Positions 32,331 to 41,254 of a stretch of DNA of 64,000 nt are shown here, in pieces. Source of the DNA: an uncultured Bacteroidaceae bacterium (GTDB lineage: Bacteria; Bacteroidota; Bacteroidia; Bacteroidales; Bacteroidaceae); NCBI GenBank assembly GCA_904502235.1, contig CAJGDP010000005.1:1-64000 (forward strand). The letters are read 5' to 3'. The position numbers and the translations under genes are program-made. A model generated the notes under the pieces. The model had not been told where the DNA came from. It did no database searches and saw only the letters and a program-made list of their open reading frames with translations. Position 1 is the stretch's first letter. Every line of letters starts with the position of its first letter.

Positions 32331-34295
32331 ATGAAAAAACAACTCTCTGTAACATGTGCCTTTGGGGTAACATGTCTCTTTTTATTATTGGCGTTGGTGT
32401 CGTGCTCGGTTGATGAGCGCTATGATACTACCAAGAAAATTGATGCCACCATAGGTGTCGGAAAGGGCCTGGCATTGCCGTTGGGCTCTACACAGAAGTT
32501 CTGTATAGAGGAACTTATAGATACAGCCGGTAACGATTTTCTTGAAATTGACGAGTTCGGTAATATTGTAATTTCTGCAGGCGACAGTTTTGTGTCTGAT
32601 AGTTTTAAAATAGATGAGACATCGCTCAATTTTACAATCAAGGAGGATATAAGGCCGTATGATTTTAAGACAGAATTGCAGTCTGCAGATAATATACCCG
32701 CGGATTTTCCTATCAATAAGTATCCTTACATAGTATCAGATACAATAGATTTTCAGGTTGAACTCGATATAACCGAGGATGATCTTCCTAAAGAGGTAAA
32801 ACGTTTGACAAAACTTACGTTCAGGGAGCCGGTGGAGATGTCTTTGTTCGTAAGTATCTATAGTAAATCCTCTTATTCGCACAATCTCCTGAAAACAACC
32901 CAAAAGCTTCAGTTGCAGGGTGACTTTGAGCAGAATAAGGATAATTTTGAGATAGACCTTCCCGATTTCCTTGTTTTTGACGAGGATACAAGATTCGAAG
33001 ACGGTGTTCTTAAACTAGAGGGTTGGGCTGTGTATGACGAGAAGTATGATGCTCTCTGTTACAACAGGGTATTCAATGTTGTGGCTATTGATTTTACAAA
33101 GACAGAAAAAGGATACCTTGAGATAGAGGATGGTGCAGTCAATTTCAATGAGATTATAAGAGCCCATGGTTTAGTGGTATCAGATATTGTAGAGTTTGAT
33201 TTGAGAAATCTCAAAAACATCAATGATGTTGAAATCAAGAGTAAACTTGAAGTCGGTGAGTTGAAATTGGCAACGGTAGAGGGACTCTTTGAACCGGAAA
33301 TAGATCCTGTTACGGAGATAGTGGAACTGAATATAAGCGATATCGATTTTCTGAAAAACGCATATATCGATGTTACCGATCCACGCTTGGCTCTTACATT
33401 CAACAATGGACTTGATGCAACAATTCTTGCAGATGCTACAATAATAGGATATGACGAGAATTATGCCGAGATAGAGAATTCCCGTATTGATGTAAATCTG
33501 GAGGTGCAGCCTGCCGCTGTTACCAATATACTTGTCGACAGGTATGGTAAGGAACATCCGGGTTGGACGAACTGCGTTGTTCCGAATCTCAATGAGCTCA
33601 TCAAGAATATCCCGGACAAACTTTCTGTGGACTTGAATGTCCGTTTGGATGAAACAAAGACTCAAAGGATTACGTTGGGTGAGGAACTCTCAATCGGTGG
33701 TTCTTATGAACTGCAGCTTCCTTTGGCTTTTGACAGTCTTGGAATAGAGTATACCTATAGCATGGAAAATGTGCTTGGGGGTGGTGTTGAAGAGGAATCG
33801 GGTGGAGTGAACGATTCAACCATGCCTGATTATTCTTACTACGGGTATTCTGATTCCGGTGTATATGATGACGATTATTATTGCGAAGATGCAGAATCTG
33901 CTGACGAAAAGGAAATTGCAGATATCGTAAAGGAGATAAGAGGGGTGTCGCTTTCGTTCAAAGTGCTCAATACCATACCAGTGGGATTGAAACCTTCAAT
34001 ATCGGTATATGATAAGGAGGGTAATCCGTTGGATGCCTTGATTTCTATAGAAGGTGAAATAAAAAGAGGTGGTGAGTTGCGTCTTGATGATTACGGATAT
34101 ATAGGTGAACCTGTTGTATCTGATGTTAAAGTCAGCCTATCGGCAAAAAGTGGTCTGCTCGACCAACTTTATAGAGTGGATATAAAGTTGGTTGGTACCG
34201 GTAAAGGTGTAATCAATGCCAGAGAGTATATACAACTCACCGACATTGTCTTTAGAATAGATGATTATATTGTATTGGATTTGAATAATAATTAA
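32331..34295 (+). CDS. Large lipoprotein of unknown function
   Basis: A 654-residue lipoprotein: signal sequence with lipobox LVSC (Cys25), followed by SVDE, which resembles the acidic surface-export signals of Bacteroidetes lipoproteins. The mature protein is acidic and beta-rich, with repeated pieces such as VELNISDIDFL and FDLRNLKNINDVEIK. It carries a Tyr/Asp/Glu/Ser-rich low-complexity stretch near residues 485-530 (PDYSYYGYSDSGVYDDDYY). I do not recognise a named family. The outer-membrane protein gene starts 25 bases downstream, so the two probably act together at the outer membrane. Confidence 0.8.
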   Translation: MKKQLSVTCAFGVTCLFLLLALVSCSVDERYDTTKKIDATIGVGKGLALPLGSTQKFCIEELIDTAGNDFLEIDEFGNIVISAGDSFVSDSFKIDETSLNFTIKEDIRPYDFKTELQSADNIPADFPINKYPYIVSDTIDFQVELDITEDDLPKEVKRLTKLTFREPVEMSLFVSIYSKSSYSHNLLKTTQKLQLQGDFEQNKDNFEIDLPDFLVFDEDTRFEDGVLKLEGWAVYDEKYDALCYNRVFNVVAIDFTKTEKGYLEIEDGAVNFNEIIRAHGLVVSDIVEFDLRNLKNINDVEIKSKLEVGELKLATVEGLFEPEIDPVTEIVELNISDIDFLKNAYIDVTDPRLALTFNNGLDATILADATIIGYDENYAEIENSRIDVNLEVQPAAVTNILVDRYGKEHPGWTNCVVPNLNELIKNIPDKLSVDLNVRLDETKTQRITLGEELSIGGSYELQLPLAFDSLGIEYTYSMENVLGGGVEEESGGVNDSTMPDYSYYGYSDSGVYDDDYYCEDAESADEKEIADIVKEIRGVSLSFKVLNTIPVGLKPSISVYDKEGNPLDALISIEGEIKRGGELRLDDYGYIGEPVVSDVKVSLSAKSGLLDQLYRVDIKLVGTGKGVINAREYIQLTDIVFRIDDYIVLDLNNN

Positions 34296-34320
34296 TCTTT
34301 ATCATTAAAAAACTATTATT

Positions 34321-35706
34321 ATGAATAACAGACATATTATAAGAGTGCTATGCGTGTTTGCGTTCTTCGCAGGTATGACATTAACTGTTCAGGCTCAGGC
34401 AAACCGCACAGGTTATTTCCTTAAAGGAAATTCCTATAATCACAGAATGAATCCTGCATTCCAACCCGATAGAGGATATTTGGCTGTTCCTGTTCTGGGA
34501 AATACTTCTTTAAGCCTGAATACCAATTTGGGAGTATCGGATTTTATATATCCGCAGGGTGATGCACTTGTAACTTTTATGCATCCCGACGTCTCTGCTG
34601 ATGATTTCCTGTCCAATCTTAGAGAGAACAATAACCTTAAGTTGAATCTCGATATGACGCTCTTCTCGTTGGGATTCTATGCTTGGGGCGGTTATAATAC
34701 ATTGGATGTTGGTTTTCACACCAATGTGGGTGCTAATATTCCAAAAGATTTATTCCGTTTAATGAAGGATATGGGTGCCGAAAATTATGTTTTGGACAAA
34801 TTCGGTGCTCGCGGTAGGGCGTATGCGGATGTCGCAATTGGCCACTCTCATAAAATCGGAAACGAGCTTACATTCGGTGCTCGTCTCAAATTGCTGGCAG
34901 GTGCGGCTTATGCCGAGGTGCTTATGGATAGAATGGAACTTAATATGAATGGCAACCGCTGGCAGGTACATGCGAATGGAGCTGCTACATTCTGTTGTAT
35001 GGACATGGAACTAGTTTATGATGAAAATGGAAAGTTCAACGGTATTGGCAGCAATTTAAATCCCGGAATAAGTGGCTTGGGTATCGGTGCGGACTTTGGT
35101 ATTACTTACGATTTTAGCAATCTTTTTGCCAAAGGCCTTATATTGTCGGCTTCGGTAAACGATATCAATTACATGAAATGGAAAAGTGTTTCACGTGCAG
35201 GGGTTTCGTCCGACGATCCTTATACTTTCAACGGATTCAGTGAGGTTTCCATGAACGGAGAGGGTAATACGCTCGACAAAGAGTTCGAAGCAGTTGGTGA
35301 AGACTTGGGCGACCTTTTCGCTTTAAAGCAGTTGGAAGGTGGTGATTATGGCGATTTTATGGGTGCAACACTTAATGTAGGTCTAGAGTATAAGATGCCG
35401 TTCTACGATAGACTGAGTGTGGGTGCGCTGTTCACACAACGTTTCGACAATGTATATTCATATTCACACGGCTCATTGGTGCTCAATTTCTCTCCGTTGA
35501 ATTTCTTGGATTTGGCGGCAAGTGCTTCCGTTTCCACTTATGGATATGATTGGGGCGCGATGCTCAATATTCATTTCCCGGGTTTCAATGTGTTTGCGGC
35601 AGCCGACTTATATGCCGGCAAGGTGAGCAAGGAGAAGATTCCTCTCGATAATTTGAATGCCGGAGTGATGTTCGGTGTGAATATTCCGTTCGGAAAAAGA
35701 CGATAA
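34321..35706 (+). CDS. Outer-membrane beta-barrel protein, DUF5723-like
   Basis: A 461-residue protein with a signal peptide (residues 1-25, ending VQAQ). The mature part starts GYFLKGNSYNHRMNPAFQPDRG, a sequence typical of DUF5723 (PorV/FadL-like) barrels, and continues in alternating strands (GFYAWGGYNTLDVGFHTNVG, LTFGARLKLLAGAAYAEV, LSVGALFTQRFDNVYSYSHG), with a loop-rich acidic middle. Function unknown; related barrels can bind hydrophobic ligands or lipoproteins. It is the last gene of the psd-pssA direction and ends at the strong terminator shared with tadA. Confidence 0.78.
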   Translation: MNNRHIIRVLCVFAFFAGMTLTVQAQANRTGYFLKGNSYNHRMNPAFQPDRGYLAVPVLGNTSLSLNTNLGVSDFIYPQGDALVTFMHPDVSADDFLSNLRENNNLKLNLDMTLFSLGFYAWGGYNTLDVGFHTNVGANIPKDLFRLMKDMGAENYVLDKFGARGRAYADVAIGHSHKIGNELTFGARLKLLAGAAYAEVLMDRMELNMNGNRWQVHANGAATFCCMDMELVYDENGKFNGIGSNLNPGISGLGIGADFGITYDFSNLFAKGLILSASVNDINYMKWKSVSRAGVSSDDPYTFNGFSEVSMNGEGNTLDKEFEAVGEDLGDLFALKQLEGGDYGDFMGATLNVGLEYKMPFYDRLSVGALFTQRFDNVYSYSHGSLVLNFSPLNFLDLAASASVSTYGYDWGAMLNIHFPGFNVFAAADLYAGKVSKEKIPLDNLNAGVMFGVNIPFGKRR

Positions 35707-35712
35707 GACATT

Positions 35713-35750
35713 AATAGTAAAAGGTAAGCAAACGCTTACCTTTTACTATT
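35713..35750. terminator. Bidirectional terminator with the tadA stop codon inside
   Basis: Perfect 17-base arms (AATAGTAAAAGGTAAGC and its complement) around AAAC. The minus-strand arm encodes the last residues NSKR and the stop of tadA. Confidence 0.85.
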
Positions 35751-36167
35751 GAAAAACCTTTTCATCAGTTCTGTGCTCTCTTCGGCACAGACACCCTTTA
35801 CCACCTCGGTTTTGGGATGCAGTACATCCGGAGCATACCTGTTGTATCCACGTTTTTCGTCTGAAGCTCCATACACCAACCGTCCCAATTGTGCCCATGC
35901 AATAGCTCCTGCACACATAGGGCATGGCTCTACGGTAACATATAGTGTACATTCATTAAGGTATTTTCCGCCTATTGCCGTGGCGGCTGCAGTAATAGCC
36001 TGCATCTCGGCATGTGCCGTAACGTCGTTCAGCATTTCTGTGAGGTTGTGGGCACGGGCTATTATACGTCCTTTGCATACCACTATCGCGCCAATGGGTA
36101 CTTCGTCTTCGCTGTATGCCTTCTGCGCCTCAACGAGCGCATGTTTCATATATTCTGTATCGGTCAT
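35736..36167 (-). CDS. tadA: tRNA-specific adenosine deaminase (nucleoside deaminase family)
   Basis: A 143-residue zinc deaminase that would convert A34 to inosine in tRNA-Arg(ACG). The HAE motif is at residues 52-54 (catalytic Glu54) and PCPMC at 80-84 gives the two zinc cysteines. Length is a little short of typical TadA, and guanine deaminases share these motifs, so the substrate is likely but not certain. It starts 3 bases after the stop of a small helix-rich gene, which suggests co-transcription. The last codons lie in the terminator stem. Confidence 0.85.
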   Translation of the reverse strand: MTDTEYMKHALVEAQKAYSEDEVPIGAIVVCKGRIIARAHNLTEMLNDVTAHAEMQAITAAATAIGGKYLNECTLYVTVEPCPMCAGAIAWAQLGRLVYGASDEKRGYNRYAPDVLHPKTEVVKGVCAEESTELMKRFFNSKR

Positions 36168-36170
36168 AGG

Positions 36171-36410
36171 TTAACGGCGCATATCGTGCTCCCCAAAGAG
36201 AGTGGGGTAATCTTCGTCAAGATTCTTGTAGATGAACGACAAAAGTGTTTCGCGCATCCAGTTACTTTTGTTGCTGATGCGGTATTTCTTAAGGTAGTCG
36301 TCAATGATTTTCATCTCCTCCTCGCTTACAAGGCACACTACACGTGAGTGTCGTACAGGCTGTGTGCGTGTTGTGGTTGCTTTAGGAGTTTTTGTCTTTT
36401 TTATGCTCAT
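36171..36410 (-). CDS. Small protein, ribbon-helix-helix-like, upstream of tadA
   Basis: A 79-residue basic protein. A Thr/Lys/Arg-rich N-terminal arm (first 20 residues) is followed by SRVVCLVSEEEMKIIDDYLK and a helix NKSNWMRETLLSFIYKNL. The strand-helix-helix layout recalls ribbon-helix-helix DNA-binding proteins and MobC-like proteins, but no family is certain. It has its own promoter box (36447-36454) and its stop lies 3 bases before the tadA ATG, so it is the first gene of that operon. Confidence 0.65.
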   Translation of the reverse strand: MSIKKTKTPKATTTRTQPVRHSRVVCLVSEEEMKIIDDYLKKYRISNKSNWMRETLLSFIYKNLDEDYPTLFGEHDMRR

Positions 36411-36446
36411 AGGGTACTGCCTCTATTTAACATTGTTTCTATTGTG

Positions 36447-36454
36447 CAAAAATA
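36447..36454 (-). promoter_or_regulatory. Promoter -7 box of the small gene-tadA operon
   Basis: TATTTTTG on the minus strand, 37 bases before the ATG at 36410. Confidence 0.55.
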
Positions 36455-36508
36455 GTTTATCTGTAAAGGAATTGCAAGTTTTCGTTTGCTTTTCCTTTAT
36501 ACATGTAT

Positions 36509-36516
36509 TATCTTCG
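36509..36516 (+). promoter_or_regulatory. Promoter -7 box of yraN
   Basis: TATCTTCG, 23 bases before the yraN ATG; it drives the yraN-yjbR-birA run. Confidence 0.55.
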
Positions 36517-36538
36517 TTGCATTATATTATAATTTTAT

Positions 36539-36901
36539 ATGGCAGAACATAATCAACTCGGCAATAAAGGTGAAATGCTGGCTTCCCGTTATCTCATTGA
36601 TAAAGGGTATGCCATATTGCACCGGAACTGGCGATGCGGACACAAGGAAATAGACGTTATAGCACGTGACGGTGAGACTCTGGTCTTTGTTGAGGTGAAG
36701 AGCCGACGTGATGAGTTTTATGGAAATGCCTATGAAGCGGTTACGGCGCAGAAGATACGTCGTCTTATCTCGGCGGCAGAGTCGTATATTATAAGAAACA
36801 GGATAGATATGTGCTATCGTTTCGACATTGTTACGGTGGTCGGTACGGGAGAACCTTATAAGATAGAGCATATCCAGGATGCATTTCATGCCACGTGGTA
36901 G
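36539..36901 (+). CDS. yraN: YraN family protein (UPF0102 nuclease-like)
   Basis: A 120-residue protein with the restriction-endonuclease-like core of the UPF0102 family: LGNKGEMLASRYL at the start, then GHKEIDVIARDGETLVFVEVKSRR, which holds the E...D...E-x-K nuclease-type residues, and VTAQKIRRLI. Activity in vivo is not established for the family; links to recombination or DNA repair have been proposed. The start is 23 bases after a promoter box. The YjbR-like gene follows after 9 bases. Confidence 0.92.
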   Translation: MAEHNQLGNKGEMLASRYLIDKGYAILHRNWRCGHKEIDVIARDGETLVFVEVKSRRDEFYGNAYEAVTAQKIRRLISAAESYIIRNRIDMCYRFDIVTVVGTGEPYKIEHIQDAFHATW

Positions 36902-36910
36902 ATTGCTGTT

Positions 36911-37258
36911 ATGAATATAGAAGATGCACGTCTGTACTGCCTTTCCAAAAGGAATGCTACCGAGGATTTTCCTTTTGACGAGACAACTCTGGCTTTCAGG
37001 GTTGAGAACAGGATTTTTGCCATAGTCGATTTGGATAACATCAAGTGGTTCTGCGTAAAGTGTGATGCCGACTATGCCATAGAGCTGCGTGACAGATATC
37101 CACAGATTGTTCCGGCATGGCACATGAACAAGAAGTATTGGAACCAACTTGATATAGTGGCTCTTGATGACGAATTGTTCTGCTCGCTCGTCGACCATTC
37201 CTATAACGAAGTTCTTAAGAAACTTCCCAAGAAAATACGTGTAAAGTATGGGCTGTGA
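36911..37258 (+). CDS. MmcQ/YjbR family protein
   Basis: A 115-residue cytoplasmic protein of the YjbR/CyaY-like DNA-binding fold. The family features are visible: FPFDETTLAFRV, IFAIVDLDNIKWFCVKCDAD, PAWHMNKKYWNQLDI and a C-terminal SYNEVLKKLPKK helix. Function unknown. It lies 9 bases after yraN, and its end overlaps the start of birA by 11 bases in another frame, so translation is probably coupled. Confidence 0.88.
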   Translation: MNIEDARLYCLSKRNATEDFPFDETTLAFRVENRIFAIVDLDNIKWFCVKCDADYAIELRDRYPQIVPAWHMNKKYWNQLDIVALDDELFCSLVDHSYNEVLKKLPKKIRVKYGL

Positions 37259-38009
37259 TAAGGAGTATATTATAAGGCTAAATACAGTTGATTCCACCAA
37301 TCGCTATTTGCGCGATGAGGCTGATGCCTTGTGGAACAGAGTCGGCGGCTATAACGGAACTGTTGTTGTTACGGCAGAGAACCAGACAGCTGGGCGTGGA
37401 CAACGTGGCAATGTGTGGAACTCCAATGCCGGCGAGAATCTGCTCCTCTCGATACTTGTACGTCCGGGATGTTCGTTGGAGGTTTGCAATCAGTTTATTT
37501 TGTCGCAACTTGTTGCGGTGGCTTTGCACGATACAATGTTGTGCTATGGCATAGAAACCAAACTGAAATGGCCTAACGATATTTATGTGGGAAACTGTAA
37601 ACTTGCCGGTGTGCTTTTGGAATTGGACTATTCGGGTGCTTTTGTGGAGCAGGCAATAATCGGTATCGGTTTGAATGTAAATCAGGAAAATTTTCCGCAG
37701 ATGGACAGGATTCCTGTTTCAATGAAAATGCTTAAGGAGCGTCGCTTTGTTGTTGAAGATGTGCTTGGAACTTTTCTTGATTTCTTCAATAACTATTATG
37801 CGGAGATTCGTTTCGGAAACAGAAATGCTTTTGTTCAAGAGTATACAAAGTTACTTCTCGGCTTTAATGAAAAACGCCCATTCATGGACTCTACCGGCAG
37901 TTTTGATGCTGTTATAGTGGGAGTGGATGGGTATGGATATCTGCTTGTTCGGCGTAGTAATGGAACGTTGTCGCGCTACGCTTTTAAGGAGGTGGAATTA
38001 CTTCTGTGA
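37248..38009 (+). CDS. birA: Biotin--[acetyl-CoA-carboxylase] ligase
   Basis: A 253-residue enzyme that activates biotin with ATP and attaches it to carrier lysines. The core has LNTVDSTNRYL, the biotin-binding TAGRGQRGNVWNS, KWPNDIYVGNCKLAGVLLE and IGIGLNVNQ. There is no N-terminal helix-turn-helix, so it is the non-regulatory type. Its natural targets include the biotin carrier at 62986. The end overlaps by 12 bases with the convergent small membrane protein gene. Confidence 0.94.
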   Translation: MGCDKEYIIRLNTVDSTNRYLRDEADALWNRVGGYNGTVVVTAENQTAGRGQRGNVWNSNAGENLLLSILVRPGCSLEVCNQFILSQLVAVALHDTMLCYGIETKLKWPNDIYVGNCKLAGVLLELDYSGAFVEQAIIGIGLNVNQENFPQMDRIPVSMKMLKERRFVVEDVLGTFLDFFNNYYAEIRFGNRNAFVQEYTKLLLGFNEKRPFMDSTGSFDAVIVGVDGYGYLLVRRSNGTLSRYAFKEVELLL

Positions 38010-38228
38010 TTCCTTTTTGTTTATATCCTCTTCGCGTTCTTTTCTTAGCTTGCTTCTGCGGCGTAATAATACCCAAAGCAATGCAAGCATAATTGCTGAA
38101 GCACCAACAGTAATCCATTTTTCGGCATTCGTCATTTCTGTATTCTTGGGGAACAGGTAAATATACATTATTGCCGTATATACAGCCAATACTGCCACTG
38201 TTGTATTTGGGTTCTTTAGAAATCTCAT
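37998..38228 (-). CDS. Small two-helix membrane protein, unknown
   Basis: A 76-residue protein with two hydrophobic helices (about residues 9-24 and 37-54), a short loop and a basic/acidic tail with LRRRSKLRKEREED. No family recognised. The frame extends to ATG 38264, but that stretch includes TACATTTG, a match to the -7 consensus on the minus strand, so ATG 38228 is the likelier start. Its last 12 bases overlap the end of birA tail to tail. Confidence 0.6.
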   Translation of the reverse strand: MRFLKNPNTTVAVLAVYTAIMYIYLFPKNTEMTNAEKWITVGASAIMLALLWVLLRRRSKLRKEREEDINKKESQK

Positions 38229-38372
38229 CTCTTCAATTGTTTTTATCTGTGCAAATGTAATCATTTTTTGCGTGCTTATGAATTATCTTAACCTTTTGCG
38301 GTAAAATATAGCATTATTTAAGAATTTGTTCTATTTTTACAGAATGATAGAAATAACTAAAATATTTATGAT

Positions 38373-39083
38373 ATGGCAAAATTCAAACGTATTCTTCTGA
38401 AGTTAAGTGGCGAAAGCCTTATGGGCGAGCAGGGCTATGGTATAGATGTCAAGCGTCTTAATGAGTATGCAGCCCAGATAAAGGAGGTTGCCGAGATGGG
38501 AGTTCAAATTGGTATTGTTATCGGTGGCGGTAATATATTCCGTGGTCTGACAGGTGCCGGCAAAGGCTTCGACCGTGTAAAGGGCGATCAGATGGGTATG
38601 ATGGCAACCGTAATCAATAGTCTCGCATTGAGTTCGGCTCTTGGTGCGGCAGGAGTGCCGAACAAGGTACTTACAGCAATCCGAATGGAGCCTGTAGGTG
38701 AGTTCTATACCAAATGGAAGGCAATCGAGGCTATGGAGAACGGTATGGTTGTGATTATGGCTGCCGGAACAGGAAGCCCTTATTTTACAACAGATACAGG
38801 TTCATCGCTCCGTGGTATCGAAATCGAAGCAGATGTTATGCTCAAGGGTACTCGTGTTGACGGAATCTATACTGCCGATCCCGAGAAGGACCCAACTGCT
38901 ACCAAGTTCCATGATATCTCATACGACGAGGTTATCAGCCGTGGTCTCAAGGTTATGGATATCACAGCAACAGCAATGTGTCGTGAGAATAATTTGCCTA
39001 TCTATGTCTTTAATATGGATATTGTGGGTAACCTTAAAAAGGTTATGGACGGTGAGGAAATCGGAACTTTCGTTCATCCTTAA
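38373..39083 (+). CDS. pyrH: UMP kinase
   Basis: A 236-residue hexameric kinase of the amino-acid-kinase fold that phosphorylates UMP to UDP in pyrimidine synthesis. Signatures: KRILLKLSGESLMGEQGYGID, GIVIGGGNIFRG, GDQMGMMATVINSLAL, GTGSPYFTTDTGSSLRGIEIEAD and KGTRVDGIYTADPEKDPTA. Full length. It stands alone between a membrane protein gene and the convergent VTC operon, with a long perfect terminator downstream. Confidence 0.97.
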   Translation: MAKFKRILLKLSGESLMGEQGYGIDVKRLNEYAAQIKEVAEMGVQIGIVIGGGNIFRGLTGAGKGFDRVKGDQMGMMATVINSLALSSALGAAGVPNKVLTAIRMEPVGEFYTKWKAIEAMENGMVVIMAAGTGSPYFTTDTGSSLRGIEIEADVMLKGTRVDGIYTADPEKDPTATKFHDISYDEVISRGLKVMDITATAMCRENNLPIYVFNMDIVGNLKKVMDGEEIGTFVHP

Positions 39084-39097
39084 ATAAGAGTCCTATG

Positions 39098-39139
39098 AAT
39101 TAGAAAGGCATTTACCTGTGGGTAAATGCCTTTCTAATT
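39098..39139. terminator. Bidirectional terminator between pyrH and the VTC operon
   Basis: Perfect 19-base arms around loop TGTG, with an AT-rich base serving both directions. The right arm ends on the first base of the minus-strand stop codon of the last VTC-operon gene. Confidence 0.88.
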
Positions 39140-40791
39140 TATTTTCCGTCTTTGGTCATAATCCAGCCACCGGTTTGCGATATGGTTGCATCTATTGCAA
39201 TGTCGCTTTCGCTTATAGCATGCAATGTGCCTTTGAATATACTCGTCTTTGTGGCAGAAATGGTGTTGTCATACGCTTTTAGTCTGATGTTGCCATTTGT
39301 GATGGAGAAATTGCCTGTGTCAACAGCGATGCTTTTGCGTGTGCCTTCGTTGCCCTTGAAGTTTTCTGCAGTTGTAAGGATTGTGATGTCACCACTCTTT
39401 ATGGTGGTGTTTTTGCTGTTTATTCCTTTTGCTCCTTTTCCGCTACATGCTATAGCTATAGTGCAATCCTGGATGTTTATATTACCTTCACATTTTATTC
39501 CTCCTGCCGACGTGGTATCGTTGAGTACGGTGCCTTCGGCAAAGCCGGTCAGCCTTCCGCCTTTGAATGTTATATTGCTGTCGCAGTTAAGAATCTTTGA
39601 ACCGTCTCCTTTGACAATACCTTGTACTATACCGCCATTCTGTATGTACTCTCCGGTTGTCTTTATGCCGGAACTCTTCTTCCCATTTGTGGTAAACTTA
39701 ATAAAACCTCCGTCTATTGTTGCATTTGGTATAACAAGCGGATCTGGGTTCTCCTCTTCATATTCAACCTTGATGGCCTCACCACCGGTATTGAGTTCCA
39801 ATATACCTGCTTCAATAATAACCTCTCCTTTTCCGCAGTCTATTCCATCGGCAGTGGAGTTGACACTGATTCTTGGAGAAGCAGTGGCTGTGCGTCCAAC
39901 AACGAATCTGTCGTTTGTGTGGAAGCCGTCCTTTGCCGCACTCAGGATGTTTATGTTTCCGCTACGTATTCTTATGTAGTCATCGCTGCATATTCCGTGT
40001 CCGCCATGGCTGGTTACATTCAGTATGCCTGAACCATCCTCATACCCGTTGAATATTATCTGACCTTCGCTGAAAATAGTACCTTTCTGATCCTCATCGG
40101 CAACTGCCGGTGCGTTGTATGTCGCACCGTCGCAAAGGCTGTTCGTGGTGTTGTCGTCAATGGTAAAATATACGGTTTTGCCTGTTTGTATATTTATTGC
40201 CGGTCCCACGGGATTGGTGAGCTCAAGTCCGGAAAGCATTATCTGGAATTTCTTTTCGCTGTAAATCTTTAGAGAACCGTTGGCGGATTTTCCGCTAACG
40301 ATATATCCGATCTTACCTACAGTTGATTCTATTGTAAGGTGTGCGCCATTCTTCTTGTAAGGAATGTCTCCTGTTACTTTAACATCATTATCACTGAAAA
40401 CGATCTCTACAACAGTAGCTACTTTATAGTTATCAACAAAATCGCCATAGTCATTGTCATCAGTTTCTGTTGTGGGGATTGTTTCTATGACTTCATTAAA
40501 CAGGTTTCTGTCGTTGTCGTCGAATATTACTGTGGGTTCCAGATTGTATTTCAGTTCTGTAGTCTTGTCGGCCTTTGGTGAAATGCTTTCAACTTTGCCG
40601 GTGTGGAAATGGTGCTTTTCGCCGGTGTATGTTGTGAGTGTTACAACTTTTGTGTTTTCGTTGAACTCGATACCGGCGGTATATCTTGTTTCCAAGGGAA
40701 GGTATGTCCCGTCGTTGTTGTTTACATTTATTGTCTGGGCATGAAGTGCTGTCGCGACCGTCATAGCCATTGCAAAAATTACTTTTTTCAT
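39139..40791 (-). CDS. Secreted beta-helix carbohydrate-binding protein, Cthe_2159-like
   Basis: A 550-residue secreted protein (signal peptide residues 1-18, ending LHAQ). After a Bacteroidales-type N-terminal module (LPLETRYTAGIEFNENTKVV) it has the right-handed beta-helix repeats of the Cthe_2159 family: VYFTIDDNTTNSL, GTIFSEGQIIFNG, GHGICSDDYIRIRSGNI, AKDGFHTNDRFVV and ADGIDCGKGEVIIEAG. Related proteins bind acidic polysaccharides and calcium. It is the last gene of the operon with the VTC-domain and DUF4956 proteins; its ATG overlaps the previous stop by 4 bases (ATGA), so translation is coupled. Confidence 0.82.
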   Translation of the reverse strand: MKKVIFAMAMTVATALHAQTINVNNNDGTYLPLETRYTAGIEFNENTKVVTLTTYTGEKHHFHTGKVESISPKADKTTELKYNLEPTVIFDDNDRNLFNEVIETIPTTETDDNDYGDFVDNYKVATVVEIVFSDNDVKVTGDIPYKKNGAHLTIESTVGKIGYIVSGKSANGSLKIYSEKKFQIMLSGLELTNPVGPAINIQTGKTVYFTIDDNTTNSLCDGATYNAPAVADEDQKGTIFSEGQIIFNGYEDGSGILNVTSHGGHGICSDDYIRIRSGNINILSAAKDGFHTNDRFVVGRTATASPRISVNSTADGIDCGKGEVIIEAGILELNTGGEAIKVEYEEENPDPLVIPNATIDGGFIKFTTNGKKSSGIKTTGEYIQNGGIVQGIVKGDGSKILNCDSNITFKGGRLTGFAEGTVLNDTTSAGGIKCEGNINIQDCTIAIACSGKGAKGINSKNTTIKSGDITILTTAENFKGNEGTRKSIAVDTGNFSITNGNIRLKAYDNTISATKTSIFKGTLHAISESDIAIDATISQTGGWIMTKDGK

Positions 40792-41243
40792 CTCTTTACA
40801 AATTTTGCGCTGCGGTCATTGATGTTGATTATATAAATGCCTTTAGGCAACTGTGTAATGCTTATTATGCTGTTGTCGGAATTCAGACGTGTGCATATGA
40901 GTTGTGAACCTATTATATCGTATATTCTTACAATATCCCCGGCATTGCAGTTAATGGCAATCTCGTCGCTTGAAATATATGTGAATAGTGATTTGTCGTT
41001 GACCTCGATGTTTTCCACAGCTACATAGTTGCTGAAGTGGATTCGTGCGATGTCGCTCATTACGGCCTGTGATTCAGTGCCGTCGGTCTGAGTTATTTTG
41101 ACTGTAGTTCCGCTGAATGTTATCTTTTCAAACATGCTGAACTCTATTGTTTCCGTCCCGTTGCTCTTTTCAACAAACATCTGTTGTGCCATTGCGGGAA
41201 TGCCGATAATGAGCAAAAGTAATAAAGTATATATTTTTTTCAT
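40788..41243 (-). CDS. Small secreted protein with type IX-like sorting tail
   Basis: A 151-residue protein with a signal peptide (residues 1-19, ending AMAQ). A short N-terminal module (ETIEFSMFEKITFSGTTVKI) common in Bacteroidales surface proteins is followed by a C-terminal domain with IRIYDIIGSQLI-like and LPKGIYIININDRSAKFVKR-like strands, the pattern of type A sorting domains. It is almost only tail, with no large passenger. Fourth gene of the VTC operon: 11 bases after the barrel gene and overlapping the beta-helix gene by 4 bases. Confidence 0.75.
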   Translation of the reverse strand: MKKIYTLLLLLIIGIPAMAQQMFVEKSNGTETIEFSMFEKITFSGTTVKITQTDGTESQAVMSDIARIHFSNYVAVENIEVNDKSLFTYISSDEIAINCNAGDIVRIYDIIGSQLICTRLNSDNSIISITQLPKGIYIININDRSAKFVKR

Positions 41244-41254
41244 TTTCCTGTTGA

